A stretch of DNA of 63,673 nt from Acidobacteriota bacterium (lineage in GTDB: Bacteria; Acidobacteriota; Polarisedimenticolia; Gp22-AA2), in NCBI GenBank assembly GCA_003223135.1, contig QHXX01000021.1, positions 1-63,673 of the forward strand, read 5' to 3'. Under the pieces are notes generated by a model, which was not told the origin of the DNA, did not search any database, and saw only the letters and a program-made list of their open reading frames with translations. The position numbers were made by a program, and so were the translations under genes. Positions 48,278-55,071 of the stretch are shown in pieces; the first letter of the stretch is position 1, and the number at the start of each line of letters is the position of its first letter.

Positions 48278-48961
48278 GTGAGAGGACGACTCGTCCCCGC
48301 GCTCGCGATCGCCGCGGCGCTCACCGCTGCGCCTGTCCGCCGCGCCCCGGAGGCCGCCACCGCCGCGCCAGCGCCGGCGCCTTCCCCTACGCCCGCCAGC
48401 GAGACCCGGCCAGCACAGGCGAGCCCACCTGAAACGGCACCTTCCCCGTCTCAAGGCGAGATCGAGGCCACGCGTCCCCTGTACCAACAGGTGATTGTGT
48501 TCACGCGGCGCGCCGCGACGCGCGATCCTCGCTTCCTGCCACTGACGGACCGCGATCTTGCCGGGATGACCGTCGAGCTGTCGATCATCGGTGCCCGCCG
48601 GACGGTCTCCGGCCCGGGCGATATCCGTCTGGACACCGAGGGTGTCTTCCTGGAGAAATGGGGTCGGAGGGCCGTCTTCCTTCCTGGAACCGCCCTGCGG
48701 CAGGGCTGGACGCCGGAGAGGACACTCGACGAACTGTGCTCCCAGGCGGCCCTGCCGAAGGGATGCTGGTCCGAGTCGGCGCGCATCCAGGTGTTCACGA
48801 CGGAAGACGTGGCCGGCGGACCGCCGCCCGAGGCGGCCCCGACATCATCACCAGGGCCGTCTGCGTCGCCGGAACCCTTCCCGACGCCGGCGGTCACGGC
48901 GCCGCCCGGACAGACTCCTAGCGGCGCCTCTCGTACGACAGCGGCACGATCGACGACTTGA
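48278..48961 (+). CDS. Secreted, N-terminally reduced AMMECR1-like protein
   Basis: 227 residues from a GTG. A signal-peptide-like start (residues 1-20) and an Ala/Pro/Thr-rich linker (about 20-60) precede a domain of about 110 residues matching the C-terminal two-thirds of AMMECR1: AATRDPRFLPLTDRDLAGMT, VELSIIGARRTV, FLPGTALRQGWTPERTLDEL and an RIQVFTTEDV end. The first strand unit of the family, with its LRGCIG-type motif, is missing. A second Pro/Ser/Thr-rich tail closes the protein. AMMECR1 proteins are normally cytosolic and of unknown biochemical role, so a secreted short form is unusual. The 3' end overlaps the convergent gene by 44 nt. Confidence 0.65.
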   Translation: MRGRLVPALAIAAALTAAPVRRAPEAATAAPAPAPSPTPASETRPAQASPPETAPSPSQGEIEATRPLYQQVIVFTRRAATRDPRFLPLTDRDLAGMTVELSIIGARRTVSGPGDIRLDTEGVFLEKWGRRAVFLPGTALRQGWTPERTLDELCSQAALPKGCWSESARIQVFTTEDVAGGPPPEAAPTSSPGPSASPEPFPTPAVTAPPGQTPSGASRTTAARSTT

Positions 48962-50051
48962 AGGTGTCGAGCAGGCGATCGATCTGCCCAGTGAGCTGAG
49001 CTTCCTTGTCGGGACTCGGGCTGGCGCTGTCCACCCCAAGGGCGCGTCCGTGCGCAAGCGCCAGGACGAAATACTCGACATCCTCCCGCGCCCCCCAGAA
49101 GACCTTCGCCTTCAAAGGACCCTCGCCCAGCCGATTCTTGACCGTATCGACCCATCGCCCCTCGATCGACCAGCTGTCGTCGTACTTCTTCCACTGCCCC
49201 TGCGTGACCTTCAGGGCGTCCGGCTGGACGTCGAATTCGCCGCACCAGTGGAGGTAGTCGCGCAGGAGCTTCATGAGTGTCTCTTGATCCTTGACGCGCT
49301 CGTTCTTCTGGGCCGCCTTATAGGCGACGACGACCTGGATGTTGTCCCCCGGAGGGCCACTGCGAAGCCGGAAGTGTCCGTTGTATTGATTGTCGCCTGA
49401 AGTACCGATGATGCCGGTGGGAAACCGACCCTGGGCGCTCGCTGCGATCGGCGCGAACTCCCACTCCTTGCGGTTCGGCACCGCCTTGGCGAAATCGAAC
49501 GTGATGTTGTTATATTTGTGCAGGAACCGCTCCAGTCCGCCCACGACGTTGGAATAGATGAACAGGTCATAGGTGTTGTCCTGCATCTTGGCGGTCTGCT
49601 TCTGCCCCTCCGGGTCGGTATACGAGATCTCCACCCCGGGGAAGGTGATCTCATTGAGGCGACGCGCCAGAACCAGCTCGTTCGGGATGACCACGTACAT
49701 CCGGTTCTTGAAGGTCGGCAGGTTCGCGTAGAAGACGTTGCTCTCCACCTTGCGCGCCGACGACTGCTCTCCGGTCGCTTCCGTCCCCACCTCGCGCTGA
49801 TAGGTCTCCTTCACCGAAACGCCGTCCGGAAAGGTCTGTTTGAAGCCGACATCGGTGAACGTCTGGCCGCTGATGTTGTAGACGACCATCTGCGTGACCA
49901 GCGAGAACTTCTCCGTGCCGATGTCGAACTTGGCGCCGTAAGAAGGATAGACGCTGAACAAAGGGGAATCCGGCGACGCCGGGCTGTTCGCCAGGGCCAC
50001 GAAGAATGCGGCGCTGACGAAGGCCGCGGCGCGAGGGAATGTCATTGTCAA
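48918..50051 (-). CDS. Secreted protein of unknown function
   Basis: 377 residues from the ATG at 50051 (GGAGGA upstream; a second ATG at 50045). The first 25 residues form a signal peptide ending near ANSPASPDS. The rest is a soluble, beta-leaning sequence with no motif I know (YGAKFDIGTEKFSLVTQMVV, NISGQTFTDVGFKQTFPDGV, WKKYDDSWSIEGRWVDTVKN). No Cys cluster, repeats or membrane helix are seen. The early part, about Wnt-like conserved 'NISGQTFTDVGF', suggests a domain describing bonded surface strands, which is only an impression. A TATAAT lies at 50100-50095 on the same strand. Confidence 0.7.
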   Translation of the reverse strand: MTMTFPRAAAFVSAAFFVALANSPASPDSPLFSVYPSYGAKFDIGTEKFSLVTQMVVYNISGQTFTDVGFKQTFPDGVSVKETYQREVGTEATGEQSSARKVESNVFYANLPTFKNRMYVVIPNELVLARRLNEITFPGVEISYTDPEGQKQTAKMQDNTYDLFIYSNVVGGLERFLHKYNNITFDFAKAVPNRKEWEFAPIAASAQGRFPTGIIGTSGDNQYNGHFRLRSGPPGDNIQVVVAYKAAQKNERVKDQETLMKLLRDYLHWCGEFDVQPDALKVTQGQWKKYDDSWSIEGRWVDTVKNRLGEGPLKAKVFWGAREDVEYFVLALAHGRALGVDSASPSPDKEAQLTGQIDRLLDTFKSSIVPLSYERRR

Positions 50052-50109
50052 GAGTCCTCCTCTCCTGCGGATCGAAAGAGGGCAATTATAGCATGCGGGT
50101 TTCGCGCCT

Positions 50110-50973
50110 TCAGGCGCGCGCGCGCCGCAGCAGCAAAGCCGCCGCGACGAGGCAGGAACACGCCAGGACGTGGGACCAGACCGACCGCACGATGACGTCC
50201 TGCACGGGTTCGTCGAGCGACGCGAGGAGCAGGGACAGGATGTTGTTGAGGGCGTGCGCGACCATCGCCGGTACGAGCGAACGAGTGCGCTGCACGAGCA
50301 GACCGAGGTACAGCCCGATGATGAGCAGAAAGGAAAAGCTCCACGGGTTGAGGTGGAACCCGGCGAACAGCATGGCGCCCATGACGATCGCCTTGGTATC
50401 GCTCTCGAATGCCTGTCGGAGCCCCGCCTGCACGAAGCCGCGGAACAGGAGCTCTTCGCACACTCCCGGTACGACGCCGACCAGGAGAAGTAGAAGGATG
50501 AAGTCGAAGGGTCCGTCGTACGTCGTCAGAGCCTCGAACAGGCTCCTCCAGACCTCCGGCATCGGAAAGTGCAGATCCTGCCACGCCTGCGCGTAGTTGA
50601 GAACGTGGTTCAGTCCGATGATGCCGAGGACGGCCCCCAGGAGGGCCCCTCGCCCCGGTGAACGCAGCGGCAGGATGGCACGGCCGTCCAGGTAGAACCA
50701 GCGGATCGCCAGGAGGACCGGCGCCGCGACGAACAGGACCTGCGTCAGCAGGAGACCCCAGCGCAGATTCACGAGCTGCAGAAAACCGCCGGGCAGAAAA
50801 TTGAGCAGGAGGACCATCCCGAGCACCAGGGCGATCTCCCGGCGCTCGGGAGCACTGCGGAGGGCGCGGCGGGTCTCGAGCGGCTCCCCGGGCGTCCGGG
50901 GCGCAGGAGCCGACGAGGCCGTCGCATCAGCTGACGACCCGGTCTCAGGGGGCGGCGCGTCCACCGGAGGCAT
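50110..50973 (-). CDS. CPBP-family (CAAX-like) intramembrane metalloprotease
   Basis: 287 residues with an Ala/Pro/Thr-rich cytosolic N-terminus (1-45) and about seven hydrophobic segments. The family's catalytic motifs are all present: PGVCEELLFRGFVQAGL (EExxxR), FAGFHLNPWSF (FxxxH) and AMVAHALNNILSLLL (HxxxN). Bacterial CPBP proteins are implicated in membrane-protein processing and bacteriocin self-immunity, but the substrate here is unknown. It is 10 nt downstream of the MglA-like gene, suggesting co-transcription. Confidence 0.92.
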   Translation of the reverse strand: MPPVDAPPPETGSSADATASSAPAPRTPGEPLETRRALRSAPERREIALVLGMVLLLNFLPGGFLQLVNLRWGLLLTQVLFVAAPVLLAIRWFYLDGRAILPLRSPGRGALLGAVLGIIGLNHVLNYAQAWQDLHFPMPEVWRSLFEALTTYDGPFDFILLLLLVGVVPGVCEELLFRGFVQAGLRQAFESDTKAIVMGAMLFAGFHLNPWSFSFLLIIGLYLGLLVQRTRSLVPAMVAHALNNILSLLLASLDEPVQDVIVRSVWSHVLACSCLVAAALLLRRARA

Positions 50974-50983
50974 GCGGGGCGCG

Positions 50984-52261
50984 TCAGCGGGACAGGCGGA
51001 CGGTGACCTTCAGGCTGAGGCGGACCGGCCTGCCGTCGACGGTCGCGGTGACCGGGAGATCGATGGTGCGTTCCTGTCCGGGCGTGATGGGGCCGATGTC
51101 GATCGAAGAACCGGCATCGGCCGACGCCGACTGCTCCCAGTTTCCGTCCAGATCGAGCGGTTCGTCGAGATCGATCGGATCGTCGGGCGCGAGATTGGCG
51201 GCCACGGCGCGCAACGGCGGCGCTGCGGGTCGCGAGGCTGTCGGCATTCCTCGCCCGGCGCGGGTCGCCATGGGAGCCGGCTCTGCCTCGATCTCCCGGA
51301 GCAGGTCCTCCCCCAGATCGACGGAGTCGTCCGGCCTTTCGCCCGGGTCCGTCAGGTCGAGCTCATCCACCAGATCGATCACGTCGTCCGCCGGAGGGAC
51401 GGCGGCGCGAACCGGGGGCGGAGCCGGTCTCGCGGGGCGCGCGGCCCGGGCAGGGGCCGCCTCGGCGGATGGCTCCTCCATTTCCAGGGCCTCGAGGGCC
51501 AGATCATCCTCGCGCCGGGGGGACGGGGCGCGCGGCGGTCCGGCCGCCGCGCCCGCCCGCGACATGGGCGGCGTCACCGGTCGCGGGCCCGGAGACGCCG
51601 GGCGCGGCGCCGCTTCCGGGGCGGCAGGCTCGGCCGGGGTCTGGGCGTCCTGAGTTCCGACGCCGTCGAGCTTGTACTTCGTCGCCAGGTTGTTGAGCAC
51701 CAGCTTGGTGATCGCCTTGAGCGTGTCCTCGACGCCGATCCCCGTGGTGGCCACCGCTTCATAAAAGGGGGCGTTGTGGCGGTTGATCTGCGCGTTCATC
51801 TCCTCGATCGAGGAGAGGTGCGGCAGGTCCCGCTTATTGAACTGCATGACGAGAGGGATCTCCTCGATCCGCAGGCCCATCTCGCGCAAGTTGTCCTCGA
51901 GGTTCTTGTAGCTCTCGGCGTTAGCCTCCAGCATCTTCGACTGCGAATCCGCGACGAATACGACCCCGTCGGCGCCCTTGAGGACCAGTTTGCGCGTTGA
52001 GTTGTAAAACACCTGCCCCGGCACCGTGTAGAGCTGGACGCGCGTCTTCATGCCCCTTATCCTCCCCAGCTCGAGCGGCAGAAAGTCGAAAAAGAGCGTC
52101 CGGTCGGTCTTCGTGGCCAGGGACAGCATCTTCCCCTTCTTGACGTTGTCGGGGAGAGATTCGTAGGTGTACTGGAGATTGGTGGTCTTCCCGCAGAGCC
52201 CCGGTCCGTAGTAGACGATCTTGGCCGTCAGCTCGCGGGTCGAATAGTTAAAGAGAACCAT
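50984..52261 (-). CDS. MglA-like small Ras-type GTPase with long acidic/proline C-terminal extension
   Basis: 425 residues from the ATG at 52261 (GGAG 5 nt upstream; homologues begin MVLFNYSTREL). Residues 1-195 are MglA: P-loop YYGPGLCGKTTNLQYTY, LYTVPGQVFYNSTRKLVLKG (G3 region) and MQFNKRDLP (NKxD). MglA proteins control polarity and gliding or pilus motility with an MglB partner, which is not in the window. The remaining ~230 residues are a low-complexity Pro/Ala/Asp/Glu linker and a short beta-rich end (IDLPVTATVDGRPVRLSLKV). Standard MglA is about 195 residues, so this extension is uncommon. Confidence 0.9.
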   Translation of the reverse strand: MVLFNYSTRELTAKIVYYGPGLCGKTTNLQYTYESLPDNVKKGKMLSLATKTDRTLFFDFLPLELGRIRGMKTRVQLYTVPGQVFYNSTRKLVLKGADGVVFVADSQSKMLEANAESYKNLEDNLREMGLRIEEIPLVMQFNKRDLPHLSSIEEMNAQINRHNAPFYEAVATTGIGVEDTLKAITKLVLNNLATKYKLDGVGTQDAQTPAEPAAPEAAPRPASPGPRPVTPPMSRAGAAAGPPRAPSPRREDDLALEALEMEEPSAEAAPARAARPARPAPPPVRAAVPPADDVIDLVDELDLTDPGERPDDSVDLGEDLLREIEAEPAPMATRAGRGMPTASRPAAPPLRAVAANLAPDDPIDLDEPLDLDGNWEQSASADAGSSIDIGPITPGQERTIDLPVTATVDGRPVRLSLKVTVRLSR

Positions 52262-52306
52262 CCGGGCTCCGCAGTTCTGGGAATATAACATCCGCTCCGG
52301 GGGGAG

Positions 52307-53620
52307 TCAACGAACGGGCCTGCTGCGCCTGAAGCTCAGCACCACGGGCGAGAAGGCGAGCCCCAGGTGAGAGCGCAGGCGACCCGCCATGTAGCGCCGG
52401 TATGGCTCCGGTACCTGCCTGCCGTTGCCAAAGATGATGAAGCGGGGGGGTTGCCCGCCCGCCTGCGTCATGTAGTAGAACCGCACCTCGCGCCCGCTGT
52501 CCGACGGCGGCTGCTTCTCCCGAACGATCTCCTGCAGGGCACGGTTCAGCTCCGCGGTGCTGAACCGCTTGAGCCCCTCGTTGCGCACTTTTCCGAGAGT
52601 GTCGAGGAGCCGATCCACCCCCTCGCCGGTCAGGGCCGAGATCGGCACGAGCGGAACGTAGGCTACGAACCCGAGCGCCTCGCTGAACTCCCTCATCCGC
52701 GTGCTCAGAGGGCCGCCGGGGCCAAGGAGGTCGATCTTGTTCGCGGCGACCACTGCGGGAGTTTGGCCCTGGGCGATGATCCCGAGGATCGCCAGATCCT
52801 GGTGCCCGATCTCGGCGCTGGAGTCGATGAGGGCGACGGCGATCTCGGCTTCCTCGAGGGCTTGCCTGGCCTTCAGCACGCTGACCCACTCGATGTCCTC
52901 GCCCCGGCTTGCGCGCCGCCTGATGCCGGCCGTGTCGATGACCCGGTAGGTCACGCCGGCATGCTCGAACAGGGCGTCCACTGGGTCGCGCGTCGTCCCC
53001 GGCACCGGAGTCACCAGCGCGCGGTCCTGCTTCACAAGGCGATTGAATAAGGACGACTTCCCGACATTGGGGCGTCCCACGATCGCCACTCGGACTCCGG
53101 GTTGCGCCACGGGAGCCGATCGATGCGGCAAAGAACGAACGAGCCTTTCGACGAGCTCGTCCAGGCCCCTCCCCTGCTCGGCGGAGAGCGACACAACATC
53201 CCCCAGTCCCAGCCGGTAGGCCTCGAGCTCCAGTCCCTCCAGAGAGACCGCGTCGATCTTGTTTCCCACGAGTACCACCGGCTTGCCGGATGAGCGCAGC
53301 AGAGGCGCCACCTCCAAGTCGAGCGCCGAGAGACCGGCGCGCGCGTCGAGCACGAACAGGATGACGTCCGCCTCCTCAACGGCCTTGAGCGCCTCCGCCC
53401 GCACCCGGCGCGTGAGGTCGTCGGGCGCCCCCTTCACCATCCCGCCCGTGTCGACGAGAGTGACATTCACCCCGAACAGGTCGCAGGACGCCATCAGGCG
53501 GTCCCGGGTGACGCCCGGGACATCCGAGACGATAGCCTTCCGGCGACCCAGCATGCGGTTGAAAAGAGTAGACTTGCCGACGTTCGGCGCGCCAACGATG
53601 GCGACGACGGGCGGTGGCAT
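52307..53620 (-). CDS. der: Ribosome-assembly GTPase Der (EngA)
   Basis: 437 residues from the ATG at 53620, where the family begins (MPPPVVAIVGAPNVGKSTLF), with GGGAG upstream. Two tandem GTPase domains: GAPNVGKST with DTGGMVKG and NKID, then GRPNVGKSS with DTAGIRRRASRGEDIEWVSV and NKID. A C-terminal KH-like domain follows. Der acts in 50S subunit maturation. Stop is 45 nt upstream of the MglA-like gene. Confidence 0.97.
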   Translation of the reverse strand: MPPPVVAIVGAPNVGKSTLFNRMLGRRKAIVSDVPGVTRDRLMASCDLFGVNVTLVDTGGMVKGAPDDLTRRVRAEALKAVEEADVILFVLDARAGLSALDLEVAPLLRSSGKPVVLVGNKIDAVSLEGLELEAYRLGLGDVVSLSAEQGRGLDELVERLVRSLPHRSAPVAQPGVRVAIVGRPNVGKSSLFNRLVKQDRALVTPVPGTTRDPVDALFEHAGVTYRVIDTAGIRRRASRGEDIEWVSVLKARQALEEAEIAVALIDSSAEIGHQDLAILGIIAQGQTPAVVAANKIDLLGPGGPLSTRMREFSEALGFVAYVPLVPISALTGEGVDRLLDTLGKVRNEGLKRFSTAELNRALQEIVREKQPPSDSGREVRFYYMTQAGGQPPRFIIFGNGRQVPEPYRRYMAGRLRSHLGLAFSPVVLSFRRSRPVR

Positions 53621-53697
53621 CGAGGCTTGTCTCCCGGGAATGTGCGCAAATGCTTGAAGCCGAATGGAATATAGCACACGCCCGCCATTCCTACGTC

Positions 53698-53727
53698 TTG
53701 ACAGCCCTTGTCGTAGCTGCCTATACT
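53698..53727 (+). promoter_or_regulatory. Promoter of the HU-family gene
   Basis: TTGACA (53698-53703), 18-nt spacer, TATACT (53722-53727), close to sigma-70 consensus. Predicted start near 53734, leader about 43 nt. Divergent from der. Confidence 0.65.
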
Positions 53728-53776
53728 TTCAGCAACTTACGCAAGTTTCGCGCTGCGACGCTCGGGAGGCCGGGGG

Positions 53777-54046
53777 ATGATCAAGACCGACATCATTAAT
53801 AATGTGGCCAGGAACGCCGACATCACGCGCGTCAAAGCGGTGGTTGCCGTGGAGGCCATCCTCGACGCCATGAAGGAATCGATGCGCCGCGGCGAGAGGA
53901 TCGAGCTGCGCGGCTTCGGCGTCTTCCAGGTCAAACCGCGTAAGAAAGGAATCGGGAGGAACCCCAGGACGGGGACCGAGGTCCGGATTCCCCCCGGCAA
54001 GACCATCCGCTTCAAGCCGGGCAAGAACCTCCGGAACCTACGCTAG
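53777..54046 (+). CDS. HU/IHF-family DNA-binding protein
   Basis: 89 residues, the usual HU length. Begins MIKTDIINNVARNADITRVK, has the dimer core VVAVEAILDAMKESMRRGER and IELRGFGVFQVKPR, the DNA arm RKKGIGRNPRTGTEVRIPPG and the end IRFKPGKNLRNL. A nucleoid protein that bends DNA. The second member of the family in this window; the other (31875) has a Ser/Ala-rich tail. Confidence 0.93.
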   Translation: MIKTDIINNVARNADITRVKAVVAVEAILDAMKESMRRGERIELRGFGVFQVKPRKKGIGRNPRTGTEVRIPPGKTIRFKPGKNLRNLR

Positions 54047-54101
54047 ATCCAGAGTCTCCTCGACGTCCTTTGGGCGGCTCGGCTGGCGCCACCGGCCGGG
54101 T

Positions 54102-54107
54102 TACAAT
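54102..54107 (+). promoter_or_regulatory. -10 element of the site-2 protease gene
   Basis: TACAAT ending 10 nt before the ATG at 54118; the predicted leader is about 4 nt. The ATG at 54106 overlaps the hexamer. Confidence 0.4.
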
Positions 54108-54117
54108 GACCTTGCCG

Positions 54118-55071
54118 ATGGAGAGCGAACCGCGCATCCTCGCCGAGACTCCCCTGGAGACAGCGAGGGTGTCCACGAGCGCTGCACCAACGTCACCCCG
54201 CTTGGCGCGCCGGCCCCTTCCTCCGTCCGTCAACCTGGCATTTTTCCTCCTGACGGTCGTAACCACCGTCGTCGCGGGGGCGCTTCTCACGCTCGGTGAC
54301 TACTCCTTCAAGACGGCCTTCGATGTCCTTCTGACCCCGTCTCTCTGGTCGCTCGGCGCCTCCTATTCGTTCAGCCTGATACTGATCCTCGGCGCCCACG
54401 AGATGGGTCACTACGTGGCCTGCCGGATCTACGGCATCGACGCCACGCTGCCGTTCTTCATCCCCGCTCCGACGCCGATCGGAACGTTCGGCGCCGTGAT
54501 TCGAATCCGCTCTCCCTTCACGAGCCGTCGCGCCCTTTTCGACGTGGGCGTCGCCGGTCCGATCGCCGGGTTCGTGGTTTCGCTACCGGTCCTTTGGTGG
54601 GGCCTGGCGCACTCGCGCGTCGTCCCCTATCACCCGAGGCCCGGAGATATCGCCTGGTCCTCCTGTCTCCTGCTTAACCTGGCCTACTCCCTTTTTTTCC
54701 CCGATGTCGGGGCGGGCGAGACACTTTCGTTGCATCCGGTCCTGGTCGCAACATGGGTGGGGCTTCTGGCCACGTTCCTCAACCTGCTTCCGGTCGGGCA
54801 GCTCGACGGCGGACACGTGCTCTATGCCCTTTCGCGCCGCGCCCACCGGCCGATTTCGATGGCGGTCATCGTCATGCTGATCTCGGCCGGGATGCTCTTC
54901 GGCGGATACCACTTGATCCTGTTCGGCGTCCTCTGGGCGATCCTCGGCCCGCGGCATCCACCCGTCATGGATGAATCGGAGAGCCTCGGACCGGGACGGG
55001 TTCTGATCGCCGTCGTGGCCCTGGCCATCTTCGTCCTCAGTTTCATTCCGTTCTCTCCTCAATTCTTCTGA
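54118..55071 (+). CDS. Site-2-protease-family (M50) membrane metalloprotease
   Basis: 317 residues from the ATG at 54118 (alternatives: ATG 54106, TTG 54070). A cytosolic N-terminus is followed by about six membrane segments. The zinc motif is LGAHEMGHYVACRIYG (HExxH) and the second ligand is in LLPVGQLDGGHVLYALS. FFIPAPTPIGTFGAVIRIRS is the inter-motif loop of the FtsH-independent S2P/EGY1-like group. Such proteases cut substrates within the membrane, often anti-sigma factors. No PDZ domain is seen. The 3' end overlaps comEC by 29 nt (convergent). Confidence 0.92.
   Translation: MESEPRILAETPLETARVSTSAAPTSPRLARRPLPPSVNLAFFLLTVVTTVVAGALLTLGDYSFKTAFDVLLTPSLWSLGASYSFSLILILGAHEMGHYVACRIYGIDATLPFFIPAPTPIGTFGAVIRIRSPFTSRRALFDVGVAGPIAGFVVSLPVLWWGLAHSRVVPYHPRPGDIAWSSCLLLNLAYSLFFPDVGAGETLSLHPVLVATWVGLLATFLNLLPVGQLDGGHVLYALSRRAHRPISMAVIVMLISAGMLFGGYHLILFGVLWAILGPRHPPVMDESESLGPGRVLIAVVALAIFVLSFIPFSPQFF

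Noticed and set aside
50103..50118. Hairpin CGCGCC-TTCA-GGCGCG as a terminator of the CPBP gene
   Set aside because: It overlaps the stop codon and has no U-run after it on the minus strand.
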